This document shows, one piece after another, positions 1 through 19,960 of a DNA stretch of 64,000 nucleotides. The DNA is taken from the NCBI GenBank assembly GCA_032207245.1, contig CM063502.1, forward strand, positions 45,354,691 to 45,418,690, written 5' to 3'. Origin of the DNA: Pardosa pseudoannulata (Eukaryota > Arthropoda > Arachnida > Araneae > Lycosidae). The translations under genes were made by a program, and so were the position numbers. The notes beneath the pieces are model-generated. The model was not told the DNA's origin. It did not search any database and saw only the letters and a list, made by a program, of their open reading frames with translations. Position 1 is the first letter of the stretch. Each line of letters starts with the position of its first letter.

Positions 1-413
1 GATACTACTTGAGGTGGCAAGTCAAGCCTTTGGGCTTTCTCTTTATCTTTGCTTCTAAATTTCGAAGATCAAGCGAGGACATTATTACTCTCATCTGTAG
101 CATTTTCTAAGCTTCTTGTGTTCCCCGAGTGATGGTAAATGAGTTACACCTTCACAGCCATGTTTGGCATTAATATACCTTTTTGTATGCAAGGTGCATT
201 GGAAAAAATGCTTTCCCCGAATGATAAAATTATAATATAAAATAATCCAAAAATTATTATTGCAACAATACACTAAATAAATGAATTAAATGTGATTACA
301 TTTTAATGAAAACTTTACAACAAATTTCTTGTTTTAATCATATAGTAATAGGATTTTAAATTCATAATTCTGGTTAAATATTTTGCTCACATTTGAGGGG
401 TGGTAATAATGAC

Positions 414-460
414 CCCTGTAAATAACGACAAATTATCTTTAATTGTCATTATTTACAGGG
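414..460. repeat. Short inverted repeat (hairpin)
   Basis: Two 18-base arms are complementary except at one position and are separated by about 11 bases. The outer bases are CCCTGTAAATAA on the left and TTATTTACAGGG on the right. It could be the remnant of a small palindromic element. No transposase or target-site duplication was identified around it. Confidence 0.7.
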
Positions 461-1375
461 TTTATTTCGTAGAAACTATATTGAGGTGCAATACATTTGT
501 CTCAACATTCAGTCTTCTTTTAAAAGACATAGGTATATCAGTATTGTGAGATTTATTCCAAAATCGTGAACATACATTTACACATTCTTCGTTGCTTTAA
601 AAATAACAGTTTTTTAGTAGTTTTTTGTACTGAAGAAAGAAACCAAAAACACTCGGAAGAGAAGAAGACTCCTACGAACTTATATGTTACTTATATTACA
701 CTTTCCAAATTATATTTTTTTGATACGCCTAGTGCGTAACCCACAATATGTAACATTAAATTATGTTAATGCAATAAAAATACATTTTTAAATGGTCTTT
801 TCTTTTGGACTTACCTATAAATATCGTTCCTTCTTTATAAAAGTCACTGGTTTGTTGATTATTGACTCTGTAGTAAACGTTTAATTCATGTTAACAGGGT
901 TGAATGTGAATTTTTGGTAACAAGCAGAAAATTTAATTATATAACGCTTTTCTGGGCCTATCTCAGGTAAAATAGTGCTGAAGAATAAATAATAATTCAA
1001 GGTAGAGGGGCTATTTTTAAACTATTGGCTACAAAAAGCAATGTCTTAAAACAGCGAAAATGATGATAGCAACATACAATGTGGGCACAACAATAACGTC
1101 GGGAAAATGTCGTCTGATCAAATAAATCGTTATTTACATTATCTTAGTAAACCACACGTATTAACGTTTCTAAAATGGCTGTCACTAGCTTACTTTAACA
1201 AAACTGTTTCTTTCTTTCTAAGAGAATTATTGACCCAATGATACAAAATATCACGCTTTGTTTTTGGTTTCCTTGTCCTCCTTCATATTCAGGGTACAAC
1301 ACGCGTTTAACGCACTGACCATACGCTTCAAATGCATTGTGTTGAGATATTCGACCTGTGTAAAAAAATGATGAA

Positions 1376-1403
1376 AACCCTCTCTGCGTCTTCGGAGAGG
1401 GTT
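1376..1403. repeat. GC-rich hairpin
   Basis: A perfect 9-bp stem (AACCCTCTC / GAGAGGGTT) closes a loop of about 10 bases. It stands out because the surroundings are AT-rich. It does not match the histone 3' stem-loop consensus, and no gene lies next to it, so no function is assigned. Confidence 0.6.
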
Positions 1404-1557
1404 GCTGTATGAACCTTGACCAAAAGTAGCTTCTTTGTTAGAGTGTGGACTCTAGCCACTCACCGTCATGTTTGAAGTCTGACTGATAAACTGTGCTATA
1501 GTCATGAATAAACATATTATCAAGACATCATCGGCTCTTTGAATTATTATAGGGATG

Positions 1558-1560
<3 letters not shown>

Positions 1561-1620
<60 letters not shown>
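1561..1620. repeat. (AT)n microsatellite
   Basis: An uninterrupted TA dinucleotide tract of 60 bases with sharp borders. The left flank ends in GATGTCA and the right flank begins CACCAG. Confidence 0.98.
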
Positions 1621-1623
<3 letters not shown>

Positions 1624-2516
1624 CAGTTCTTTGTTACTTTTTATAACTTCTTTTTAGTCAATAATCATATAATAAATATTTAATCCATAATGATAGAAAT
1701 TAGGACAGAAAATCAACAATGGCTATTCTGAACATTAGCCTGCAAGCTAATACCGTTATTTTGTATCCAATCAAACCGATATAATTGAACAATGTAAAAT
1801 TTATAAAAACTAAGCTATTTCATATTACACTAAAACCTCTATTATGCAAGAAAACGGATGATTAAGAAACTTAAAAACTTCAGTAAAGCATAAGATACTG
1901 GTGAAACTGATTAAAAGATTAGTAGAAGAAAATGGAATTTAAAGATTTAGTTAGTTGACTGGGAAAGTTAGAAAATATCGAGCACTCTCAATTAATTTTT
2001 CTTCATTATGAAAGGGAATTAAATCGAGGATTATAATTTAACTACTTATTTAAATAGTTCTAATATATTTCATGCATATATAAATATATTACGTTAGAAA
2101 AATAATTAAATTCAAAAATTCCATTCCCTTTTCAATTGATAATATAAAACATCGGAATACCATTAAATTAAACTTGGCTTGTGGTTTGAACATATGTACT
2201 GCATTTTAGAAGTGAAATTGCTCTGTCGCTTTGCAGTAACCTATAACACGTTGCTACATGAAAAATGATTACGAGTATGCTTTAGGCTTATGTCTTGTAA
2301 GGTTGTGTACTTTTCCATGCTTTGATATATTTTAAACATAGCAAGAAGCTATTTTTGATAAAGGGTTTTCTTGCTTTCATACAAAATGCTTTGATATTTG
2401 TTTTTTATTGTTCTGATTTTTTATGTTTATCTAAGAGAAAATAAAATGGTCTTTCTCGCAACTGCTTGTTTTTTTATCAATACTATTTCTTCATAACTTA
2501 AATATTCTATGCATCC
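1621..2516. other. AT-rich non-coding DNA
   Basis: Nothing recognised: no open frame of note, no tRNA-like boxes and no repeat shared with the rest of the window. Confidence 0.6.
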
Positions 2517-2529
2517 CACACACACACAC

Positions 2530-2565
<36 letters not shown>
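2517..2565. repeat. Compound (CA)n(TA)n microsatellite
   Basis: About seven CA units (2517-2530) are followed by GG and then a TA tract to 2565. The CA-to-TA junction resembles the TG/TA junctions at 22.6 and 24.8 kb. Confidence 0.95.
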
Positions 2566-2569
<4 letters not shown>

Positions 2570-2873
2570 AAATTCCTACTGATAAATATGGTTATTATGC
2601 AATAGTGAGAGCTTCACATAACAATTTGAAAAAAAATCAATATGTTGTACCCCAAAACTACAATCTATGAGTAAAAAGTTTCAATCATAATATAAAGCTA
2701 TTAGATTTATATTTTGAATGAATACTTAGTGAAGATAATGCATGGAATTGGTGTATACTACTCAAATATGCGTAAACTTTTATTTTAGAGAAAAGCATAT
2801 TTTCACTGTTTTGTCAAAAATAACGAAAATAAATTTATCCTACAATATTTTTTATTTAATTTATAGTATAGTG

Positions 2874-3088
<215 letters not shown>

Positions 3089-5499
3089 ATTAAAACTTCT
3101 CATTCTGTATTATATCTAATGGTTCAGCAAGTCCTTTAGAACGAAATAGCAAATTCGTCTTCTAAATATGAAACCTCAGTTTTCGTTGGAAAAAAAATCA
3201 AAAGATTTTATATTTATACATATTACTCCAGGGACTTTCTCTTTTTTCTTCAAATAAGTAAAACAGTACAACTATTTCTTCTGTTTCAGAAATAGACCCA
3301 CTTTAAAGGCAACCAGGGAAATATTTCGAATATCTTTTTTTTCTCTCCTAGAATAAGACAATGTAGAAATACATTAGTCTTTACAATAACTTACTTTCTA
3401 CAGCCAAAAAATTGCAAAATTAGATTTCTTTTCCGTGGATGTCAGGAGCAGTAACTGAAGAATTTGAATAAAATATCTGAAATACAGAAATCCCTTTACT
3501 ATGATAATGTTTATGAATAAAGTTATTTAGAACTTTAATGCATAAACAAGTGTTTATCTCTTCCATGAATATCCTGCATTATTTTCAGGCCATCCTACAA
3601 TATTATAAATGCCACTTAGTTTTCTTTACCATAGTTCTCGAAATATCCCCATACATAAAAACATACAGATGGACAGACACATACACAAACACACATATAC
3701 ATATATAAATAAATATATGACATTGCTTTTATTTTTATGTTAACATAATAAATTCTTTTATGATTTTTCTCCCACGAAACTTTAATTAAATAATGTATGC
3801 ATCCTAATGTTCAATATCAATGAATATGTGTCAAAATTATCTAGCCTGGAGAGAGCTAATGATAATTATTTTCAAACCTCACAGTTTAAAGAATCTTAAT
3901 GTAATAAGAAAAGATTCAAATAATATGTGACTTTATTCTGAATCTTTAATCTCATTTTAAAGTTATGTTATTAGAAATAGATTTAAAGTACCGATCGGGA
4001 GGAAGAAAATTTATTTTGGTTAAGGATTTTTTAAAACATTTTAATAGAATAAAATTTAATCTTTATGTTTCCAAAATACCTTGGCCAGTGTTCTCATTAA
4101 ATAGGCATTACCATAGGAATACTCTTTTATTGAAGTATATATTCTAATGTTGTAAATGTACGATCAATGGCTAGTCTGCTTGCATAAATATAAATGATGA
4201 TTAATAAAACTTAATATGTTTAGATGATCTTTGCAGAAGAAGCTTATTAATTTTTGAAACACTGTAAAAAAGTAGCCATGTAAATTTATTGAAAGAGGTA
4301 TCAGTGAATTTGGAAGCAAATTACACATGATTAATACGCATTGTTTTCATTTTGTGTGTATATCAAGTACAACTGCTCGAAAAATACCTCTTTTCAGTGT
4401 GAATCTTCCTGAATCATTAATTCGGTAGGCTAGGAAGTTTAGGAATGTATTTTTAAATTACGTAACTAATGTTTTTGTATGTGTTCAAAATACCCAAATG
4501 TAAAGGCATTACTCACACCATTACCTACACCATTTCTTAATTTTGTTTCAAATTCTTTCAAACCCATTTGAAAACCAGTAGTTCAGCATAACTCCACAAT
4601 AACTGTGATATGGTTCTTTTGTAGCATTTGCTTTATAACACTAAAAAAAATATAACGGAATAAATGATAGGAATGAAATAAAGTATATAGATTGACATAA
4701 CTTAAAATGATTTTTATTTCTTTTACAAAGACTGTTGTATGTATTTTTTAATAATCAAAGATATATGATAGAAAATTGTAAACTTTTCCTGATTTGTCAA
4801 CATTGTTTAGAAGAGCATGGTAAGATACATAGGAGATAGAGATAGCCATTCAATAGTAGGACTAATAAAAACTATTTTTGTTGGGACAGGATTAACTGTA
4901 GATTCGAAAATTAATATTTTTCTACTTTCCTTAATCTGTGAGTATTTCTGATTTACATAATTTATTAGTTATGCATATGTAAATAACATTATTTTTATAT
5001 ATTATAACATTAATTGCTAAGCATTCTACTTTTCTATCAATGGCTGTGAATATTTCTATTACTTCTATTGCTACCTTATTATCACTTTTATTTAAAACTA
5101 ACAGACGTTTTCGTGTTTTAGGAAATGCAGTAAACAGTAGAATTCAGAGTATAAAAAGTTTAATGAAAATTTTAAGTCACTAATATTATTTTTGTATTAT
5201 ATAAAATACTTTTATAAATTTTTAAGACACTACAAAATCAATTTTATTCAAAAGTTTAAGACACTAAAGAGTCTCAACATATTCTTCGGTAAAAGAATAC
5301 AGTCAAAGGAAGTCATTCATCAAGTGGCATTTTTTAACTTGTTGAGAAACTGCTTCCAATCGATTTTTTGTCTCTGAAAGAAACTGTATTTCGATTGGAA
5401 TAAAAGATGGTTGTCGAAACTTTGTAGTAAATGACTCGAGAATGATTTAAGATTGCTGAATATAAATACTCTTTTTACTCAAGCAGGTCAAACATACGG
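3089..5499. other. AT-rich non-coding DNA
   Basis: No gene, SINE or transposon signature was recognised. Two frames of about 60 codons (3965-4147 and 5192-5377, plus strand) have AT-driven composition and no recognisable motif. Confidence 0.6.
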
Positions 5500-11204
<5,705 letters not shown>

Positions 11205-11380
11205 GTAGCCTAGCAATGGCCGAACAGTAGCGTGCGACTATTTGATACCAAAGTTCGCTGGTTCGTATCCCACTATGGTATAGATGTTCCTAGCCGTTCG
11301 GAATTGACTTTAAGCAATAGATCTCTGTCTCATCATCCGTCGTGAGCAAAACAATATACCGTATTCCTCCAAACCAACAG
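11205..11380 (+). mobile_element. tRNA-derived SINE, family A, copy 1
   Basis: SINEs are transcribed by RNA polymerase III from an internal two-box promoter and moved by the machinery of a partner LINE. The A box is TGGCCGAACAG at 11217-11227 and the B box is GGTTCGTATCC at 11260-11270, 32 bases apart, close to the spacing of a class I tRNA. A non-tRNA body follows, with CCGTTCGGAAT and an end rich in CTCCAAACCA. The same head and body recur at 42.70-42.88 kb, so this is a dispersed family and not a lone tRNA pseudogene. It has no coding capacity. The A box differs from the tRNA consensus at its 3' end, so present activity is doubtful. The exact 3' border was judged by similarity to the second copy. 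Confidence 0.85.
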
Positions 11381-11809
11381 AATTCTATGCATATAATTTT
11401 CCATGTTATGGGCAAAAGAAATGTGCAAGAAGCAATTTCGGTAAATCTTATTGCCTAGCAATTAATAAAGTTAATAAATATTTTCATTCTATTACATTTG
11501 TATCTCTCTGCATTTTTTTATATTTTAAAATACTTTTCAATGTCTATTGATATTTTATATCCTTTATCCAATCTCTTAAAAGAAATAAAATTTGATTTCT
11601 ACAGTCCAAAGTTGCCTTAAAATATCAGTTATTTACTGATAAAATACACTAATTTGCAATACTAACATATAATACTGTAAAAATGTTATAAATAATTATT
11701 TATTTCTAGCTATTATTTATGCCGATATAAAATATCAGTTCATTAATAATAAATTTAACAACATTCAATTCTTATGAGTTATATCTAAAATGACATTATG
11801 AACCAGTTT
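11381..11809. other. AT-rich spacer
   Basis: Nothing recognised between the SINE and the GC-richer block. Confidence 0.6.
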
Positions 11810-12185
11810 TTGAGTGCCAGCGGTAAACAGCCTCCAATAACGGCAAATAAACATACGTTGCCTCCCAGACTATTCTTATCTTAATAGAACGCATTATTAA
11901 GCCTTAATCCTTCAAGGCACGCTACTACAGCGGCGATTCCACCTGTTACCAGTATATTATAACTCATATATTAGCAGGATCATGTCACAACTGCCAAAAT
12001 CTCTAAGCATCGTCGTTTCGTTCGTGTCTGTTATCTAAATTAATTTTGAGCGTACCATTCCCAACAGAGTGTGTAAATTGGCTCTCTACACATTTCCGTT
12101 GAATCTGCGCTGTCCGTATTAACAACGGCGTTTCAAGACTCTAAATGACCGCATAGAACAGCGTGCCACACCGGTATACACATTG
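11810..12185. other. GC-richer block of unknown identity
   Basis: About 375 bases with clearly more G and C than the flanks and several CpG dinucleotides. It sits between two SINEs. I could not match it to a protein in any frame or to a structural RNA. It may be an old repeat or a conserved non-coding or regulatory element. Confidence 0.4.
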
Positions 12186-12429
12186 TAATATATGTTTATA
12201 TTTTTTTTCTATTCCCTTTTATAAATTTAATGGAAGTCTTGAATCTCGGGATATTTTATTCTTCAGATTTCTACTGAAATAGACATTTTGATATTTCTTG
12301 AATCCACTTTCACTATTTTAAGCTATTATATTTGTACATACATATAAGGAAACTTTAAATGTCCATTTTGACCAAATTTAGAATTCATTTTGACTAGTTT
12401 CGACTTTACGATTGTCCGTATTTATACTT

Positions 12430-12780
12430 CTGAGCCGCGGTAGCTCAATCGCAAAGGCAACGATCTCGAAACTGAGAGGTTGTGAGTTCAGAACTAGAGC
12501 CGGCCTAAAATCACTCTGGTGACTGGGGCACGTAAAATATATTCGTGGTCACAATGTCCTCCAAGTTCTCAACCAATACCGCTGGGAGGTGGCAGGCTAA
12601 AGCTTGAGGGTCTTCTGCTTGGTACCTACTTCAAAATTAAGAGGTCCTACTTGGGTGAAGTCGATTTTAACACCTTAATGGTGTTCGTTAAAACGAAAGG
12701 AGCACCAATTGGCCTTAATACGAGAGTCTGCAAGCTCAATCGTGCTAGGTTTGTACAAGTGGCATGAGAAACAACAAACA
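12430..12780 (+). mobile_element. tRNA-derived SINE, family B
   Basis: The head is tRNA-like. The A box is TAGCTCAATCG at 12441-12451 and a diverged B box is AGTTCAGAACT at 12485-12495, 33 bases apart. A GC-richer body of about 270 bases follows. The end is AAACAACAAACAACA, an A-rich repetitive tail of the kind many SINEs carry. The body differs from the SINE at 11.2 kb, so it belongs to another family. An open frame at 12519-12767 lies wholly inside the body and is not evidence of a gene. The B box has lost the usual CGAATCC, so this copy is probably silent. Confidence 0.75.
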
Positions 12781-14334
12781 ACATACCTTCTGTACTATAA
12801 ATCCAAACCTATAGAACACACTTTTTTGAAATTTTCTCTATGTTATTGATGAAACATGTAGTTGTGCAAGTGTCTTTTTTTTATAGAAAACTGTAATTTC
12901 CATAACGAAATTTTCAATATAATGGATCATATCTCTGCCGTACATAACTCAAAAACGATTGTAGGTACAATGTTGAAATTTTCTATTTACGGTTGTTATA
13001 ACATGTAATTGTGTACCTCCAATTTTTATTCCAAACTACATAGTAAATAATGAAAAATCTCAATATAACAAATAATCTAACGCTATTAGTTTCTCCCAGT
13101 TCACAGTACGTAAGATCTATCTATTTTTTTTAATTAATATGCACTTCTCATCGGTGAATTAATATTATATAATTCTTTCTTGTTAAAAGGTATTATTTTA
13201 GCAATTATATAACAGTTTTTATTGAAAAAGTGTAGGATCGTTTCTCACATTCAAATAAAATGAGTTTCCATGAAGTGCATTAAAATATGTTGAATTTAAT
13301 AGGCGTACTAAAAACTCATCTTTTGTCTCCATCAGAATTTTTAATTTTCTTTTCAGCTAGATACATTTTATATTTCAAATTTAATGTATTATCAGATCGT
13401 ACCTTTCAAATGAGTTATTCATGATTTTTCAACATATTTATATTTTTTGTTGATAAAGATCCTTAAAGTTGAAAAAAACCTTTAAGCAAATGAGCCCTCT
13501 ATCAATTTGAGGAGACAATTTCAAAACAATATTTTATTCTACATTCCAATCAAAGGAATAGAGTAACAGAGGAATATGCTGAAAAGATTAATTCTTTATC
13601 TTTAAATATTAAATAAAGATATAAATATAAAATTGTATCCATAAAGGGTGAAAAACCTTTTATAAAAAAGGAATTTTTCTGATGAGAACTTATCGCATTT
13701 AATTTGAAATAAATATTTTCAAGGTATTTAAAAATATCTATATGCTGTCTTTATTGTAATAGCCTATTAATACCTAGTGATTTTGAAGGGGTGCATTAAA
13801 ATGGTTTTTAATATTTAGGCAAGGTAAATCGCAGTTACACAAATAATCTATCAGCATTTTGAGTGTCTGGCACATTATATAATTATGTCATTTGATTTTT
13901 CGAGCTTCTAACATAAATTTACTTTTAAAATAAATGCATCCCCTAAAATCTTGCAGAATAGCTAAATCTACTATAAAATTTCATATTACTATTTATATTA
14001 GATACCAAAATTAACCTCTTATCACTAAATTTATCTTTTCGGATAAATGGCATCTTACTATGCTTAAAATGACATTTGGTTACAAATGAGGAGAGGCTAA
14101 AAAAATGAAAGTTGTTTAAATTTCATATTTAGATGAACAAGTTTATAATAAATTAGATCTAATATAGCCTTTCCCTGTTCGAAAATCATTTTAAGAGTAC
14201 AACGTTATATTACTTCGTTTCTTCATCTTAAGTATAAGTAGAATATAATTATATAAGTAGAATTGATAAAAATAAGTACATGAAAAATTCAGGATAGTTT
14301 TGCAAGGAAAAATATAATACTTCTTTGTTTCATG

Positions 14335-14335
<1 letters not shown>
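12781..14335. other. AT-rich non-coding DNA
   Basis: No gene, repeat or transposon signature recognised. Confidence 0.6.

Positions 14336-14379
<44 letters not shown>
14336..14379. repeat. (AT)n tract at the outer end of the left inverted-repeat arm
   Basis: About 44 bases of TA with one G interruption near 14371. It lies directly outside the left arm of the 14.4/16.7-kb inverted repeat. The right arm also ends in an (AT)n array on its outer side. Confidence 0.95.
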
Positions 14380-14724
14380 ATGTTATCACCAATGAAATGA
14401 TGAAGTTGAAAACCATATAGAAGCTTAACACGTAAATTCCAAAAAATATTATATACACTTCTATCGAGGATAGACTGTGAGCAGGAAATCAAGGTAAAAT
14501 CACAAATTACATGGCAGCCAAAATGGCGAAGAGAATTAACTTTATTTCCTGCAATTTAAGAAAATAGGTGGGGAAACATTATTCTCCAAAATTATAAGTT
14601 TTGCTATAATTGGTTACTTGAGATACTTGGTCGAAATAAAACTATTTTAGCAATGCAGTAAATTATCTATTGTTACAGCCCATTCTTGTTAAAAAAAAAA
14701 TACCAGCTCACCAGCAAACAAAAT
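14380..14724 (+). repeat. Left arm of a diverged inverted repeat
   Basis: This segment is the reverse complement of 16689-17042 over almost its full length, with scattered substitutions and small indels (roughly 85 percent identity by hand alignment). Shared blocks include GAAATGATGAAGTTGAAAA, TTAAGAAAATAGGTGGG and AATACCAGCTCAC, in the same order. Neither arm shows a coding frame or pol III boxes. The pair could be two copies of one interspersed element with (AT)n tails, inserted in opposite directions, or the long terminal arms of a foldback element. Confidence 0.9.
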
Positions 14725-16079
14725 CTCCCATCTGTTTATTTCAAGTTGGGGGGAAGACAAAATAATCTGACTCCCACTTGCTGGTCGGTAGTTTTTCAGC
14801 ATACCTTTCGTGTACTTCAGCACTCATTCAAGTTTAAACTTGAATTGGAGCTATTTGTTGAAAAAACGAACAGGTTTAAACCCACTTCAAAACTCTCACT
14901 TTTACTCTTCAAATGTTCTTTGGAATGTTTCCCACAATCCTTTAGCATACAATGATGTATTAAGGTAATCATTCATTTCGTTTGCCATTGTTTTATTTCA
15001 TGAGTCTACCTCGTCAACAGCAATTTTCGAGGGACTCCATGCCTATATTAATAGGCCTAGTTACCTGGTTTCATTGCCTAATTTCTTATTGCGTGCGTCG
15101 TATCTAGCTTGTTTACAATGCTCAGCATTCTCAACAGTGGCAATAACAAAATTAAGTGCACAAATCAGTAAATCAGAAAACATATTAAAAACCGTATTTA
15201 GTATAGCAATAGACTTCGAATACAATCCTGGACAATATCTTTGGTAGATTTAAATATTAAAAAATTATAAAGTCTGATCCCATTAAATATTTCAAACTTC
15301 AGATAAATCATAATTCATAATTCATAAATCCAAACTTTAAAATGAAACGTTCTCTCTTTCTCAGATTGCACATAACTGTTTACTTATAACAATTTAAGTA
15401 CTAATTATAATGCATAACATTCTACTTTATTTGTATTTTAAAGGGTTATAATTAAATTAAGCGTTATAATAAATATTTAATGGTTAAAGAGAAATTAAAA
15501 AATGAATGAAAATATTGTTAGATAAAGCAACCCAAAGAAAAATACATTTTACAATCGATTTATAAATATGAACCTTTTAAACTAGGTAAATTATACAAAA
15601 ATAATTTAAGTAGACTTATTTTGAATGTATTAAAGCTTATCTATATTACTCCTCTTTATCTATCAGCGTAATACATACTTTTTACTAAATACCCGATTAA
15701 TTGAATAACCTGCATGACCAGAAGAAGGTATTTTGATTTTAAAACCGTTATCTTTCTTATCATCCCCAATTAATCTAGCTAAATACTATCTCGGTTACAG
15801 AGGGATAATCTGAGTTTTAAATAACTGTAATTTAACATACCGCAAGTGAGTAAAGCATCATCACTGAAGATAAAATTGGTGATTATTTTCGATAAATTTT
15901 AGCGTTAATTACCCCACGTCGAAAGCTGTTGACTGTCAGTTTAGATCGGGGTAACGACAGAAGGGCTTAGTACACAACGAGGATATTTTACATTCCCTTC
16001 CCGTAGAATGTCTCTAAGTATGCTAATCGGATTGAAAATCAATGAAATTCTTCTCCACAAAGTATGGTGTAAATATAAC
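14725..16079. other. Spacer between the inverted arms
   Basis: Mostly AT-rich and unrecognised. A 20-bp perfect palindrome sits at 14826-14845, centred on GTTTAAAC. An 89-codon open frame at 14686-14955 begins inside the arm and has no motif I know. Around 15.9-16.0 kb the sequence is a little GC-richer but unidentified. No transposase was found between the arms. Confidence 0.55.
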
Positions 16080-17042
<963 letters not shown>

Positions 17043-17049
17043 AAATATA

Positions 17050-17263
<214 letters not shown>

Positions 17264-17267
<4 letters not shown>

Positions 17268-18082
17268 AATTATCTTAATGAGTTTAATGAGTAAAAAAAT
17301 TGTGATGTAGAAAAAGCCTGAATCCAAAGAGCCTAATTATTTCCATTTATCATGAATAAATTTTTTCTCAAGATCTTAGTGATTCATTCGCATATCAACT
17401 GTATTAGGGTCACTATTTATTGACCATTCGAATTCGCTTAGTACTCAGAATTACTAAGCTAATTACCATCAGAATAGGATCCGCTCTCGGTCTCGGATAA
17501 CTGAATACTGTTAAATCGTGAGGTAATCTCCGTCCAAATTTAAAGTTACATGAATTAAGCGAACTTTTTAGCAGACTTTTAGTACTAGTTGTTTATTGTG
17601 TTTTTGGTTGTTGACATGAGCGCCTAAGATTGCATTAAAGTGTAAAGTGCCCCTGGAAACCAAATAAAGGTGTCGGATTTGATGTCAAAATTACATATAA
17701 AAATGTGGGGGGAATATATAGTGAATATCTTAAAATTTAACTGATTAGTGTCTAATAATGAAATAACACACTTGTATGAAAATCTCAGCAATTTATAATT
17801 TTCACCCCTTAAATAAAAACTTTTAACTGGAAGTACTTTTTCCCGCACGTTTGTACTCTCGCTCATGAAATGACACATTAAATGAATTACTCTTTTTGGG
17901 GGGGAGAATGCAATTTTCATATTCCAAACTCTTGTTCTTTAGAATGATTTAATAAAATGAACATTTAAAATTTACCCTACTTTTTATATGCTGTACCCAG
18001 ATTATCAGAAACTTAAAAAAATATCAATATATAATATATCTGAAAAAGTAGATTATTATGAAATTTAGTATGAAATTTTTAT
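17264..18082. other. Non-coding DNA
   Basis: A 98-codon minus-strand open frame lies at 17624-17920. It has no recognisable domain and I do not call it a gene. G runs at 17706-17712 and 17898-17905 are local oddities. Confidence 0.55.
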
Positions 18083-19080
<998 letters not shown>

Positions 19081-19102
19081 CAGATAGACAGAATTACATA
19101 TA

Positions 19103-19594
19103 TTTAGATAAATAGTATCTATCGATATATTTATCAATACATTTTATATATATATATATATATGTTGAAATATATAACGTATATATTGAGTTAACTCTTG
19201 TGTTTATCTATAAAATATATATCTTTGTTTCTTTTCCGATATGTATAAATATCTTGGCTTATAAAGTGCAAATTTTAATTAAAACTGAATTTTTGTCTAG
19301 CTATCTATCTATATATATTTAACAGAGCAGAGTACTACTACATATCATTTAGATAAATAGTATCTATCGATATATTTATCAATACATTTTATAACGGAAT
19401 ATATAATACTTAATGTTGAAATGATACTAACGTACATTCTTGAGTTAACTCTTGTGTTTATCTATAAAATATATATCTTTGTTTCTTTTCCGATATGTAG
19501 ATGTAAAAATTTTACTTAAAAATTAAAAACTTTTGTCTAACTGATGGTAGATTATATATGTTTAACCGTGAGAGCAGAGTACTACTACCAAGCT
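19103..19594 (+). repeat. Two tandem copies of a ~245-bp unit
   Basis: TTTAGATAAATAGTATCTAT occurs at 19103 and at 19348. The downstream blocks TTGAGTTAACTCTTGTG, TTGTTTCTTTTCCGATATG and GCAGAGTACTACTAC recur with the same spacing of 245-247 bases. A piece of the second unit, AGATGTAAAAATTTTACTT (about 19499), appears again near 19787. The copies differ by indels, mostly AT-repeat growth in the first copy. This looks like unequal exchange next to the large array. Confidence 0.9.
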
Positions 19595-19867
19595 ATCATT
19601 TAATTTGTAAGGTTGTCATTTGTTTTTCTAAGGTGTATTTGGCTAATGGCTAGTATCTATTTTGCACAGTCATTTTATATGTTTACTTAATAATGATTAA
19701 ACAGGAAGTACAACGAGTTTTCTCTCGAATATATCCGTCTCCGTTTTACACATATAAATATATATATGCAAGGTTAATATTATATGCAGATGTAAAAATT
19801 TTACTTTAAAATTAATATCAGATTATATTAACCTTATTATTTTATAATACACCATAACTAGGATATA

Positions 19868-19873
<6 letters not shown>

Positions 19874-19958
<85 letters not shown>
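19874..19958. repeat. (AT)n microsatellite
   Basis: About 85 bases of uninterrupted TA with sharp borders. Confidence 0.97.

Positions 19959-19960
<2 letters not shown>

Larger units (their letters stand above)
1..1560. other. AT-rich non-coding DNA, no gene seen
   Basis: No open frame here resembles a known protein. The first 250 bases are less AT-rich than the rest, and a 60-codon open frame lies on the minus strand at 91-273. It has no recognisable motif and its length is unremarkable for this composition. Two small hairpins (414-460 and 1376-1403) are listed separately. Confidence 0.6.

Noticed and set aside
11815..11840. GTGCCAGCGGTAA-like word resembling a small-subunit rRNA signature
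   Set aside because: The rest of the rRNA context is absent, so this is a chance word match.
12519..12767. 82-codon open frame
   Set aside because: It lies entirely inside the body of a SINE.
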